Source: VAZQ01 sp045811525 | Lineage (GTDB): Bacteria; Pseudomonadota; Alphaproteobacteria; Rhizobiales; Xanthobacteraceae | NCBI GenBank assembly: GCA_045811525.1 | Contig: JBJMTV010000030.1 | Location: 310,001 to 374,000, forward strand | Length of the DNA: 64,000 bases | Direction of reading: 5' to 3' | Part shown: one piece after another, positions 52,304 to 60,852 of the stretch | How positions within the stretch are numbered: position 1 is the first letter of the stretch | Layout: every line of letters begins with the position of its first letter | Made by a program: the position numbers and the translations under genes | The notes under the pieces: model-generated | What the model saw: the letters and a program-made list of their open reading frames with translations, nothing else | Databases searched by the model: none | What the model was told of the DNA's origin: nothing

Positions 52304-54331
52304 GTGACTGGGCGCCAAATGGCCCCGGCGTTCGGTTCCATTTTGTCGAGCTGTTGCATGGATGCGCGCCCAAGAACGGTTGAGGCACTGAAGCGGCGGG
52401 CTGCTGCGGATGGCGGCAGTTCCCTGTTCGCAGTCATGCGCGACCTCTGGCCGTATATCTGGCCGAGCGAGCGTGGCGACCTCAAGACCCGCGTCGGACT
52501 ATCGATGGTGCTGCTGCTTGCGGCCAAGCTGGCGACCATTGCCGTGCCGTTCACATTCAAGTGGGCGACCGATGCACTCACCGGCGAGACCACGGCGCCC
52601 GTTGCACCCTCGTCGTGGCTCGCCTGGGCGCTGGCAGCTCCCATTGTGATGGTTTTGGCCTATGGCGGCATGCGCATCCTTATGGCTGCGCTGACGCAGA
52701 TGCGCGACGGCATGTTCGCCAAGGTGGCGATGAATGCGGTCCGCCGGCTTGCCTACCGCACCTTCGAGCACATGCACGAGCTCTCGCTGCGCTTTCATCT
52801 CGAGCGCAAGACGGGTGGCCTTACGCGGGTGCTCGAACGCGGGCGTAACGCCATCGAGACGATTGTCCGTATGGTCATCATGCAGCTGGTGCCGACCATT
52901 CTCGAGCTCCTGCTTATCATTGGCGTGCTGCTCTATCAGTTCGATTGGCGCTACGTCGCCGCGATACTGGTGACGGTCGTTGTGTATATGCTGTTCACCT
53001 ATTATGCGACCGAGTGGCGGATCGGCATTCGTCGCAAGATGAACGACAGCGACACCGAGGCAAACGTCAAGGCGATCGATTCGCTCCTCAATTATGAGAC
53101 GGTGAAATATTTCGTAGCGGAGGAGCGGGAGGCGCGCCGCTACGATCGCACGATGGCGCGTTATGAGGACGCAAGCGTAAAGGCTTACGTCTCCCTGGCA
53201 GTTCTGAATGCTGGCCAGGCGACCATCTTCAGCATGGGCCTCGCCGCAGTCATGGTCATGTGCGCCTACGGCATCAAAGCCGGGACCAACACCGTGGGCG
53301 ATCTCGTCATGATCAACACCATGATGATCCAGCTCTACCAGCCGCTGAATTTCATGGGGATGGTGTATCGCGAGATCAAGCAGGCGGTGATCGACATCGA
53401 GACCATGTTCTCCATCCTGGGGCAGAACCCGGAAATCGCCGATCGTCCCGGGGCCAAGCCGCTTATTGTCGCGCGCGGGACGATTCGTTTTGAGAACGTG
53501 TCTTTCGACTATGAGCCGGACCGGCAGATCCTCAAGGGGCTGACCTTCGAGGTGCCGGCCGGGCATACAGTGGCCGTGGTCGGTCCGTCCGGTGCGGGAA
53601 AATCCACAATTTCGCGTCTGCTGTTCCGCTTCTACGAGGTCACAGGGGGGCGCATCTCGATCGATGATCAGGATATTCGCGACGTGACGCAGAAATCGCT
53701 ACGCGGGGCCATCGGCATGGTGCCGCAGGATACAGTCCTGTTCAACGATACCATCCGCTACAACATCCGCTATGGACGCTGGGAAGCGAGCGACGACGAG
53801 GTGGAAGAAGCGGCACGCCTTGCACAAATCGATCACTTCATCCGCGCGTCCCCGAAGGGTTACGATACCGAGGTGGGAGAGCGGGGATTGAAGCTTTCCG
53901 GTGGCGAGAAACAGCGGGTCGCTATTGCCCGCACGATTCTGAAGGCTCCGCCAATCCTTCTGCTCGACGAAGCGACATCGGCACTCGATAGCCACACGGA
54001 GCGTGAGATTCAGGATGCGCTCGAGCGAGTGTCGCAGAACCGCACCACGTTGGTGATTGCGCACCGGCTGTCCACCATTGTGGGGGCCGACGAGATCATC
54101 GTTCTCGAGCAAGGGATCATTGCCGAGCGCGGCACCCATTTGCAGTTGCTGGCCAGGGCCGGCCTCTATGCCAGCATGTGGAACCGGCAGCGCGAGGCGG
54201 AAGCGGCACGGGAAAAGCTCGCCTTGGCCGCGCAGGATGTGCCAGGGCCCAATCGCAACCCCCCGGGTCTGGACGACGGAAACTCCGAGCCGGAACGCGA
54301 CTTGCCGCTGGAGCGCGCCGCGGCCGAGTAA
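52304..54331 (+). CDS. Atm1-type ABC exporter (heavy-metal/glutathione-conjugate transporter)
   Basis: A 675-residue half-transporter: six-helix membrane domain (about 70-360) followed by an ATPase domain with GPSGAGKST, LSGGEKQRVAIAR and LLLDEATSALD. The segment RRKMNDSDTEANVKAIDSLLNYE is the signature of mitochondrial Atm1/bacterial Atm1-like exporters that move glutathione-bound metals or sulfur species. An internal ATG at 52358 gives a slightly shorter form; either start is possible. Psd follows 104 bases later. Confidence 0.9.
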   Translation: MTGRQMAPAFGSILSSCCMDARPRTVEALKRRAAADGGSSLFAVMRDLWPYIWPSERGDLKTRVGLSMVLLLAAKLATIAVPFTFKWATDALTGETTAPVAPSSWLAWALAAPIVMVLAYGGMRILMAALTQMRDGMFAKVAMNAVRRLAYRTFEHMHELSLRFHLERKTGGLTRVLERGRNAIETIVRMVIMQLVPTILELLLIIGVLLYQFDWRYVAAILVTVVVYMLFTYYATEWRIGIRRKMNDSDTEANVKAIDSLLNYETVKYFVAEEREARRYDRTMARYEDASVKAYVSLAVLNAGQATIFSMGLAAVMVMCAYGIKAGTNTVGDLVMINTMMIQLYQPLNFMGMVYREIKQAVIDIETMFSILGQNPEIADRPGAKPLIVARGTIRFENVSFDYEPDRQILKGLTFEVPAGHTVAVVGPSGAGKSTISRLLFRFYEVTGGRISIDDQDIRDVTQKSLRGAIGMVPQDTVLFNDTIRYNIRYGRWEASDDEVEEAARLAQIDHFIRASPKGYDTEVGERGLKLSGGEKQRVAIARTILKAPPILLLDEATSALDSHTEREIQDALERVSQNRTTLVIAHRLSTIVGADEIIVLEQGIIAERGTHLQLLARAGLYASMWNRQREAEAAREKLALAAQDVPGPNRNPPGLDDGNSEPERDLPLERAAAE

Positions 54332-54435
54332 AACGTAGTCCATTGGCTTTTCCGCCATTGCGCATCGGGCATCCGCAAGTTGTATTGCGTCCGAGAGGCA
54401 TTCCTGTGCATGGCGGCTCTGCTCAAGGAGCAACG

Positions 54436-55134
54436 ATGTCCGTTCTCGCCTCTATTCGTTCCCAGCTCGCGCCGGTGCACCGCGAGGGCCTGCCGTTCAT
54501 CGGCATGTTCGCTTTGGCAAGCCTGCTGTTGTTCTGGCTGTGGTCGCCACTCGGGTGGCTAAGCGCGATGGCGACGCTCTGGTGCGTCTATTTCTTCCGG
54601 GATCCGCCGCGCGTGACGCCGATTCGTGAGGGCATCATCGTGGCGCCCGCTGACGGACGGGTCAGCCGCGTCACCAACGCGCTGCCACCGACTGATCTGG
54701 AGCTCGGCGATCGTCCGTTGCCGCGCGTCTCGATTTTCATGAGCGTGTTCGACTGCCACGTGAACCGCAGCCCCGTGGCCGGCAAGATCGAGCGCATCGT
54801 CTATCATCATGGCGCTTTCGTCAGCGCTGATCTCGATAAGGCAAGCGAGAGCAATGAGCGTAACTCGCTCGTTATTTGCAACGAGAAGGGTCGCATCGGG
54901 GTGGTACAGATCGCCGGGCTGGTGGCACGACGCATCGTCTGCTTTGTGCGGAAAGGTGCCGCTGTGGGTCCGGGCGAGCGCATCGGGCTGATCCGCTTTG
55001 GCTCGCGCGTCGATGTCTATTTGCCGGACGGAGTACGGCCGCTCGTGGCAGAAGGGCAGACTGCAATCGCCGGAGAAACGATCATAGCCGATTTGCGCAC
55101 AGGCGACACGCAGCGCACATTCAGGGTCGGCTAA
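54436..55134 (+). CDS. psd: Phosphatidylserine decarboxylase (short form)
   Basis: A 232-residue self-cleaving, pyruvoyl-dependent enzyme making phosphatidylethanolamine. Two N-terminal hydrophobic helices anchor it. PADGRVSRV, SIFMSVFDCHVNRSP and the processing site IRFGS with Ser190 are diagnostic of the short PSD-A type. AAGGAG precedes the ATG. The pssA gene, often its immediate neighbour, lies 2.2 kb downstream with two unrelated genes in between. Confidence 0.93.
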   Translation: MSVLASIRSQLAPVHREGLPFIGMFALASLLLFWLWSPLGWLSAMATLWCVYFFRDPPRVTPIREGIIVAPADGRVSRVTNALPPTDLELGDRPLPRVSIFMSVFDCHVNRSPVAGKIERIVYHHGAFVSADLDKASESNERNSLVICNEKGRIGVVQIAGLVARRIVCFVRKGAAVGPGERIGLIRFGSRVDVYLPDGVRPLVAEGQTAIAGETIIADLRTGDTQRTFRVG

Positions 55135-55157
55135 CATGCTTGGAGTAGCGGGTAGGA

Positions 55158-55188
55158 CGGGTTAGGCGCGCTCTTGCGCCGTAACCCG
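55158..55188. repeat. REP-like palindrome, copy 1
   Basis: CGGGTTA and TAACCCG form the outer stem and GGCGC/GCGCC the inner stem, with CTCTT in the loop region and one unpaired G. A nearly identical element occurs at 56071-56103, so the two bracket the GST gene 55264-56070. Elements of the form GGGTTAGGCGC...GCGCCGTAACCC are commonly dispersed in genomes of this group (from memory). Confidence 0.7.
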
Positions 55189-55263
55189 GCGCTCATTCCG
55201 CGATTGGTTCCGTTTACTTCGCCGCCAGATCCTGTACGGCCGTCATTCTCAAGGACCACGCGC

Positions 55264-56070
55264 ATGCTCGAACTTTATCACCACGGCTCCTCGGTCTGCG
55301 CAGCCAAGGTACGGCTCACCTTGGCTGAAAAGGCGGTCGAATGGACCGGCCACTACATCGACATCCTCAAAGGTGAACAATTCAATCCTGAATACATGAA
55401 GCTCAATCCGAAAGCCGTTGTGCCGACACTCGTCCATGACGGCTGCACGATCCTCGAGTCGACGGTCATCTGTGAATACCTCGACGAGGTGTTCCCGGAG
55501 CCACCGCTCAAGCCGGACAGCGCGCGCGAGCGCGCAGAGATGCGGCTGTGGACTAAGGCCGTCGACGAAGTTCTGCATCCGATGTGTGCGGAGATTACGT
55601 TTTCTTCTTCTCACCGCCACACCCTGGCGCGGCTTGGACCTGACGGCGTGACAAAGTTTCTCGCGAGCACACCTCCGATCTCGGTGACGCCTGAATGGCA
55701 CAATCGCAAGAAGATCATCGTCACGCAGGGCTTCAAGGCCCCGGGGATCGAAAAGGCGTTTCTGCTCTACGACGCGTTCCTGCAGAAGATGGAAGAGAGG
55801 CTCAACACCGGGTCATGGCTTGCCGGACCTACGTTCTCGCTCGCCGACATCGCGCTGACACCCTATGTCACCCGCCTCGACATGATGGGCATGTCTGAAA
55901 TGTGGACCAGGAAGCGCCCGCGCTTGACCCATTGGTTCGAACGGATCAAGGCGCGTCCAACCTACAAACCGCAATTGCGCGATTGGTGTCCGCCTGATCT
56001 GACCAATGACCTCGCAACTTTCGGCGCGCAGAGCTGGCCTGAGGTGAAGCGCATCCTTGAAGCGGCGTAA
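55264..56070 (+). CDS. Glutathione S-transferase, LigF-like beta-etherase architecture
   Basis: A 268-residue GST, longer than most. N-terminal thioredoxin domain: LELYHHGSSVCAAKVRLTLAEK, NPKAVVPTLVHDG, ILESTVICEYLDEVFPEPPLKP. The C-domain has an extra segment (about 120-170) and FSLADIALTPYVTR. The ESTVICEYLxxVFPE phrase and added length resemble Sphingobium LigF, which cleaves lignin beta-aryl ethers; the relationship is inferred from memory and not tested. The gene is bracketed by REP-like palindromes. Confidence 0.82.
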   Translation: MLELYHHGSSVCAAKVRLTLAEKAVEWTGHYIDILKGEQFNPEYMKLNPKAVVPTLVHDGCTILESTVICEYLDEVFPEPPLKPDSARERAEMRLWTKAVDEVLHPMCAEITFSSSHRHTLARLGPDGVTKFLASTPPISVTPEWHNRKKIIVTQGFKAPGIEKAFLLYDAFLQKMEERLNTGSWLAGPTFSLADIALTPYVTRLDMMGMSEMWTRKRPRLTHWFERIKARPTYKPQLRDWCPPDLTNDLATFGAQSWPEVKRILEAA

Positions 56071-56103
56071 GGCGGGTTAGGCGCTCTTGCGCCGTAACCC
56101 GCC
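56071..56103. repeat. REP-like palindrome, copy 2
   Basis: GGCGGGTTA/TAACCCGCC (9-bp outer stem) plus GGCGC/GCGCC inner stem with a TCTT loop, immediately after the GST stop codon. It is nearly identical to copy 1 at 55158. It could also act as a transcription terminator-like hairpin for the GST gene, although no T-run follows. Confidence 0.7.
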
Positions 56104-56136
56104 ACTCGGTCCGTTCGCTCGGTCCGTGTGATGAGC

Positions 56137-56162
56137 GGCGGATTGCTTTTCGCTAATCCGCC
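56137..56162. repeat. REP-like palindrome, second type
   Basis: GGCGGATT and AATCCGCC form a perfect 8-bp stem around GCTTTTCGCT, followed by CTACG. The form GGCGGATTxGCxxxxxGCTAATCCGCCCTACG is a frequent dispersed intergenic repeat in Bradyrhizobium-like genomes (from memory). It lies between the GST stop and the end of the convergent Bug receptor gene. Confidence 0.7.
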
Positions 56163-56187
56163 CTACGCCGTTAATTCCCCGCAAGCG

Positions 56188-57171
56188 TCACGGCTGCAGG
56201 CTGACGCCAAGCGCTCTGATCACCTCAGCCCATCTGGCGATGTCGTGTTTGACACGGCCGCCGAATTCGCTCGTCCCCAAGGCAGAGGCCTCAAGACCCG
56301 AATGCTGAAGCTGGTCGCGCACGTTCGGGCTTTGCGCCGCGTCTAGTATCTCGCGCTCGAGCTTTCGGACCGTATCAACAGGCGTATGGACCGGAGCGAA
56401 TACTCCCATCCAAGGAACGAGATCGAACTCGGGATAGCCCGCCTCGGAAACGGTGGGCAGGTTTGGCTGGGAGATGGGCCTGCGCTTGGACATCGAGGCA
56501 AGCGCTCGAACTTTTCCGCTTTCAATGAACTGCGTCGCGCCGCCAAGGGCGCCGACGGTGACCTGGATCTGTCCAGCAAGAAGTGCCGTATAGACCGGCG
56601 CCGAGCTTCGGTAGGGCACCGCCAGAATGTCGAGCCCTGCCACGCGTTTGAACCATTCCATGGTCAAGTAATGCGGCGCGCCGACACCGACATGGCCATA
56701 GCTTAGCTCGCCCGGGTGAGCCTTGGCATAGGCCACAAATTCCTGCAGTGACCTGACCGGCAAGTCGGCGCTGACAATCAGCGCGAACGGAAGCTCGGCA
56801 AGTTGCGCCACGCCAATGAGATCGCGCTGGGCGTCGTATTTGCGCCCTGGCGACAGCGTCTCGTTGATGGAAAGGGCGTTCGACAGCACTGCGATGGTGT
56901 AGCCGTCAGCGGTCGCCCGCGACAAAGCCTCGGTTGCGAGCATCTCGGACGCACCTGGCTTGTTATCAATGACGACCGGCTGGCCAAGACTCTGTTGCAG
57001 CTGCGCGCCGACCGCACGGGCGATCAGGTCCGAGCTCCCACCCGGGAGATTTGGAACGATGAACGTGATGGAGCGCGATGGGTAGCTTTGTGCGTTGGCT
57101 GCAATAATCCCCAACCCACAAGCGGCAACCGCGAAAAGCGCAAAGATTGGCCAAAGGCGTTGCCGTCGCAT
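56188..57171 (-). CDS. Tripartite tricarboxylate transporter (Bug-type) substrate-binding protein
   Basis: A 327-residue periplasmic Bug receptor with a signal peptide (about 1-27, ANAQ). Family marks are SRSITFIVPNLPGGSSDLIARAV, VIDNKPGASEMLATEAL, SYGHVGVGAPHYLTMEWF and LPTVSEAGYPEFDLVPWMGVFAP. Bug proteins bind carboxylates. No TctA/TctB permease genes are nearby; orphan Bug receptors are common and often sense or share transport. The ATG at 57171 fits the signal peptide. It interrupts the psd-pssA neighbourhood on the opposite strand. Confidence 0.92.
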   Translation of the reverse strand: MRRQRLWPIFALFAVAACGLGIIAANAQSYPSRSITFIVPNLPGGSSDLIARAVGAQLQQSLGQPVVIDNKPGASEMLATEALSRATADGYTIAVLSNALSINETLSPGRKYDAQRDLIGVAQLAELPFALIVSADLPVRSLQEFVAYAKAHPGELSYGHVGVGAPHYLTMEWFKRVAGLDILAVPYRSSAPVYTALLAGQIQVTVGALGGATQFIESGKVRALASMSKRRPISQPNLPTVSEAGYPEFDLVPWMGVFAPVHTPVDTVRKLEREILDAAQSPNVRDQLQHSGLEASALGTSEFGGRVKHDIARWAEVIRALGVSLQP

Positions 57172-57316
57172 GTCTTCTCCTGTGCAGCGACACGCATATC
57201 CCGGTTCTTGCAAGCTCTCGTCAAGGGGCGAGGCGGGGAAGGGGAAGGGATAGGGACACGACGCCATGCCGGGAGGAGGCATGGCGGGATGGCGCCGTTT
57301 CCCCTATGTTCGTCCT

Positions 57317-58231
57317 ATGCCATTTGCACCATTCGAGCCCGAACGCCTGTCGCCGCCTCGCCGCCGATTTCGCCAGATTCCGGTCCGCGTCCTGGTGCCC
57401 AACGTCATTACCTTGCTCGCCCTTTGTGCGGGTCTCACCGCCATTCCTCTCGCGGTGCAGGGCAGGCTCGAATGGGCGATTGCCGCCATCGTTTGTGCGG
57501 CAACTCTCGACGGCATCGATGGCCGCCTCGCGCGCATGCTCAAGGGCACCTCGCGGTTTGGGGCCGAGCTCGACAGCCTGGCCGACTTCGTGAATTTCGG
57601 GGTGGCGCCGGCGCTGATCCTCTACTTTTGGGACCTGCAGGAATTGGGCAATGCCGGCTGGATTGCCGCCATGGTGTTTGCCATCTGCACGGGGCTGCGG
57701 CTCGCCCGGTTCAACGTCATGGTGGACGAACCGAACAAGCCTGCCTGGGCCGGGAAGTTCTTCGTCGGCGTGCCGGCGCCCGCGGGCGCGATCACGGTCT
57801 TGCTGCCGATCTACGTCTATTTTCTCGGCATGCCGCGGCTCGCCTTCGTTGCTCCGGTCACCCTGGTCTATACGCTCGGTATCGCCTTTCTGATGGTGTC
57901 GCGGCTTCCGGTGTTCTCCGGCAAGCGCGTCGGCAAACGCATCGCGCCCGAAATGGTGCTGCCGGTGTTCATTGCAGTGGTGCTGTTCTTCGCGCTGCTG
58001 ATCGCCTACCCCTGGCCGGTGCTGACCATTGGCACGGTCATGTTTTTGGGGAGCCTGCCGTTCGGCTGGCTCTCTTACCGCGAGCACGAACGAACGGATG
58101 CAGTCACAGCGAGCCCGCAGGATGCCGTCACAGAACATCCTGCGGCGCTCAGGCCTGCCGGTACGTCCTTCTCCGCAACCAGCTCAAGCGAGGCTCCCTC
58201 CGACCCCGATCGTCCCGCTCGTCTCAACTGA
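57317..58231 (+). CDS. pssA: CDP-diacylglycerol-serine O-phosphatidyltransferase (phosphatidylserine synthase)
   Basis: A 304-residue membrane enzyme producing phosphatidylserine, the substrate of psd. The CDP-alcohol phosphatidyltransferase signature is complete: Asp65, Asp68, Gly69, Arg73, Asp86, Asp90 (LDGIDGRLARMLKG...LDSLAD). About eight hydrophobic helices; hydrophilic, low-complexity C-tail (last 60 residues). The ATG at 57317 fits the conserved N-terminus. Separated from psd by the GST and Bug genes. Confidence 0.93.
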   Translation: MPFAPFEPERLSPPRRRFRQIPVRVLVPNVITLLALCAGLTAIPLAVQGRLEWAIAAIVCAATLDGIDGRLARMLKGTSRFGAELDSLADFVNFGVAPALILYFWDLQELGNAGWIAAMVFAICTGLRLARFNVMVDEPNKPAWAGKFFVGVPAPAGAITVLLPIYVYFLGMPRLAFVAPVTLVYTLGIAFLMVSRLPVFSGKRVGKRIAPEMVLPVFIAVVLFFALLIAYPWPVLTIGTVMFLGSLPFGWLSYREHERTDAVTASPQDAVTEHPAALRPAGTSFSATSSSEAPSDPDRPARLN

Positions 58232-58277
58232 GTGTCACAGGGCGACGGGCAGAGAACCTGAAACGCCTCGGCTGCGC

Positions 58278-59003
58278 ATGCGTCGTCTCCAAGAGAAGGT
58301 GGTGCTCATCACCGGGGCGGCCGGGGCTATTGGCCGTGCCGTTGCCGCCGCAGTAGTGAGAGAAGGCGGTATTGCCGTCAGCACCGATCTCGCAGGGGGA
58401 TCGGGCATCGAGCATGTGCTCGACGTGACGAGCGAAGCCGCCTGGGTTGCTGTGCTGGCAGATGTTGATCGCCTGCATGGACGGCTCGATGGCCTGGTCA
58501 ATGCCGCGGGTGTCGCCTTGCTCGGCACGGTCGAGGACACCGATTACGCGGATTTTCGCCGGGTCGTGGCGGTCAATCTCGATGGGACTTTTCTTGGCTG
58601 CAAACACGCGCTTGCGCTGCTCAAGCGCAGCAGCGGCGCGATCGTCAACCTGTCATCGATCTCCGGCATCGTCGGGGGCCACAATCTCGCAGCTTACAAC
58701 GCCTCTAAAGGTGGGGTCCGGCTGCTGACGAAATCAGTGGCTTTGCATGGGGCGCGGCTCACGCCACCGGTTCGCTGCAACTCCGTGCATCCGGCTTTCC
58801 TCGAAGGGCAAATGGTCGAGGACATTCTCGCGCAGACGGGCCGCCCGGAAATGGCACGCGGCCGGCTCACGCGCGAAGTTCCGCTCGGCCGGCTCGGCAA
58901 TGCGGCCGAGGTGGCGGAGCTCTGCGTCTACCTTCTTTCCGATGAGTCGAGCTTCGTCACAGGAGCGGAGTTCGTCATCGACGGCGGTCTCACCGCACGC
59001 TGA
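58278..59003 (+). CDS. SDR family oxidoreductase
   Basis: A 241-residue classical short-chain dehydrogenase: TGAAGAIG cofactor loop (11-18), NAAG motif, active-site SSISGIVGG with Ser, YNASK Tyr/Lys, and a C-terminal DESSFVTGAEFVIDGG that is near-universal in the family. Likely NAD(H)-dependent on the basis of the Asp in VSTDLAGG. Follows pssA by 46 bases; convergent with the GST gene whose stop abuts its own. Substrate unknown. Confidence 0.9.
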   Translation: MRRLQEKVVLITGAAGAIGRAVAAAVVREGGIAVSTDLAGGSGIEHVLDVTSEAAWVAVLADVDRLHGRLDGLVNAAGVALLGTVEDTDYADFRRVVAVNLDGTFLGCKHALALLKRSSGAIVNLSSISGIVGGHNLAAYNASKGGVRLLTKSVALHGARLTPPVRCNSVHPAFLEGQMVEDILAQTGRPEMARGRLTREVPLGRLGNAAEVAELCVYLLSDESSFVTGAEFVIDGGLTAR

Positions 59004-59651
59004 TCAGCGCGCCGGCAGCGGGTGGCCGGGCATCAAATCGTAGGGATGCTTCCAACCCGGCAGTGCTTTGATTCGCTCGAGCCAAGAGGCGATGTTCGGA
59101 TGTTGCGCGCAGATGTCGAACCCGAACTCCTCGGGCGGATAATAGAGGTAGGCGACCAGCGAGAGATCCGCGATCGTGGGCGCGGCACCGAGGATAAAAG
59201 GCCGGGTGGACACCCGCTTGTCCAGGATCGCCAGGTTGCCATCGATGCGCCCTTTGAGAAAAGCGAGCACGGCGGGGTCGCCGGGAGGCTTCGCAAAGAT
59301 GCGCAGGAAACGATAGGGGCCGAGATAGCCATTGACCTTCTGATTATCAAAGATGATCCAGCGCAGTGCCTCAAGCTCCTCATCTTCTCCTTGCGGGCGG
59401 AACTTTCCCGAGCGCTTGGCCAGATAGGTCAGGATCACGCCGGATTGGCTGAGCTTGTTGGGGCCGTGGGCCAGCACGGGCGCCTCGCCCATCTCGTTGA
59501 TGTTGGCACGGTACTCCGCACTTCGCGTTTCCCCCTTGCCGAAAAAGTCAACGAACACTGGCTCCCAGTCAGCGCCGATCAGGTTGAGCATCAGGGCGGC
59601 CCGGTAGGCGTTGCCGGATTGTGCGAAGCAATACAGCCGGTACTCCGCCAT
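59004..59651 (-). CDS. Glutathione S-transferase family protein
   Basis: A 215-residue GST. N-domain: YRLYCFAQSGNAYRAALMLNLIGADWE with SGNAYR in the active-site position, EMGEAPVLAHG at the cis-Pro and LSQSGVILTYLA at the glutathione site. C-domain ends with PTIADLSLVAYLYY and PNIASWLERI. It directly abuts the convergent SDR gene. Substrate unknown. Confidence 0.88.
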   Translation of the reverse strand: MAEYRLYCFAQSGNAYRAALMLNLIGADWEPVFVDFFGKGETRSAEYRANINEMGEAPVLAHGPNKLSQSGVILTYLAKRSGKFRPQGEDEELEALRWIIFDNQKVNGYLGPYRFLRIFAKPPGDPAVLAFLKGRIDGNLAILDKRVSTRPFILGAAPTIADLSLVAYLYYPPEEFGFDICAQHPNIASWLERIKALPGWKHPYDLMPGHPLPAR

Positions 59652-59739
59652 TGCACTTCCTCCGTTGCCACATTTCCGACACGAGTGTCGCGAAAAAAAG
59701 ACTGGGGCGCAACGCGTTGTCTGCTACAGGACCATTGAT

Positions 59740-60414
59740 ATGACGAGCCCCGCTTTCTCCTTCTCCTCTCCCGGCAAAATCACGCGCCTCGTGGCGATTG
59801 CTGCCGTGCTGCTGCTCGCGATGGCCGCGCCGCAATGGGCGCTCGCGCAGTCCGACCGCAGCCCAGCCACCGAGAGCGCGACGCCCTCTGACGAGTTCAC
59901 GCGGCAGCTTGACGAGCTCAAGAAAACCTTCGCCGAGCTCTCCAAGAAGTTTGAGGACAGCGCCAAGAGCATCGATCGCATGAGCAGTGCGGATGCGGCG
60001 CGCAAAGAGATCGAGGAGCTGCGCGACCACGTCGGCACGCTCCTGGGTGCCGTCGCCGACAACGGGACGGTCGCGAGCCTCGGCCAGAAGGCGCTGAGCC
60101 ATGCCGAGGCGAAACTCAAGTCGCTCGAGCTGGAGACGCGCTACAAGCCGGAGGACCGCCAGTTTCTCATTGAACGGTGGCGCGAGCTGAAGGGCGCGAC
60201 CGAAACAGCCATTCGCGAGCTCGACAGTGCGCGCAAAGACTTTACCGAGCTTCTGCGTCGCTTGCAGACAAGCGAGGATTTCATCGACGAGCTCTTGCAG
60301 ATCCGGGAGCATCAGCGCGCGCTGGAGGTCATTCATCAACTCACGGACGGCATTCGCGACGCCTCCGACAAGCTGAAGAAATTCTTGGGGACGATCAAAA
60401 CGCCGGGAGCGTGA
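59740..60414 (+). CDS. Exported coiled-coil protein of unknown function
   Basis: A 224-residue protein with a signal peptide or anchor (ITRLVAIAAVLLLAMAAPQWALA) followed almost entirely by charged helix with heptad-like spacing (FTRQLDELKKTFAELSKKFEDS; KLKSLELETRYKPEDRQF; LQTSEDFIDELLQIREHQRAL). No enzymatic motif is seen. A periplasmic structural or scaffold role is possible. The next frame starts at a GTG overlapping its stop, so the two are coupled. Confidence 0.72.
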   Translation: MTSPAFSFSSPGKITRLVAIAAVLLLAMAAPQWALAQSDRSPATESATPSDEFTRQLDELKKTFAELSKKFEDSAKSIDRMSSADAARKEIEELRDHVGTLLGAVADNGTVASLGQKALSHAEAKLKSLELETRYKPEDRQFLIERWRELKGATETAIRELDSARKDFTELLRRLQTSEDFIDELLQIREHQRALEVIHQLTDGIRDASDKLKKFLGTIKTPGA

Positions 60415-60785
60415 TCGTGCGCGCCACTGGCGTGCGATCCGCGGCCCTGGTGTCACTCCTGGCCCTGACCTGCTGCAATCTGGATTCCGGCAGCGGCTAC
60501 GTCGAGATCAAGGCGGTGCCGCCGTCAGCCTCGATCCCACTCTATCTGGACCAGACCAAGCTCGAGCCGCTGCGCAATGGCAACGCCGTGCTGCGTCAGA
60601 AGGTCGGCACCGCGAAGCTGCAGACCGATATTGAAGGGCCTGGGCACATGCTCCTTCTGTGCAACGTCGAGATAAAGAAGAACCGTATCACCAACGTGAC
60701 GATCTCGGTCCTTACCCGTCAGCCGCGCTGTCAATGCGGCCGCACCCGCCCAGAGACCTCGTCACCTCGCACCTGCATTGGTTGA
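60411..60785 (+). CDS. Small exported protein, possible lipoprotein
   Basis: About 124 residues from GTG 60411, which overlaps the stop of the coiled-coil gene (GTGA). It has a hydrophobic leader (AALVSLLALTCCNL) with two cysteines in an imperfect lipobox, then a beta-rich stretch (YVEIKAVPPSASIPLYLDQTKLEPL, LQTDIEGPGHMLLLCNVEI). GTG 60417 is an alternative start. Function unknown. Confidence 0.6.
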   Translation: MIVRATGVRSAALVSLLALTCCNLDSGSGYVEIKAVPPSASIPLYLDQTKLEPLRNGNAVLRQKVGTAKLQTDIEGPGHMLLLCNVEIKKNRITNVTISVLTRQPRCQCGRTRPETSSPRTCIG

Positions 60786-60852
60786 AGCGCCGATCGCAGA
60801 CGGCTGAATGTCATGCCGTCTGCGGCTTACCACCGGCTTGCGCGTTGACTGG

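Noticed and set aside
56803..58356. A 517-codon plus-strand open frame spanning the Bug receptor and pssA
   Set aside because: It runs antisense to the Bug gene and out of frame through pssA, is Arg/Ala/Gly-rich and motif-free. pssA in its own frame has the full CDP-alcohol signature.
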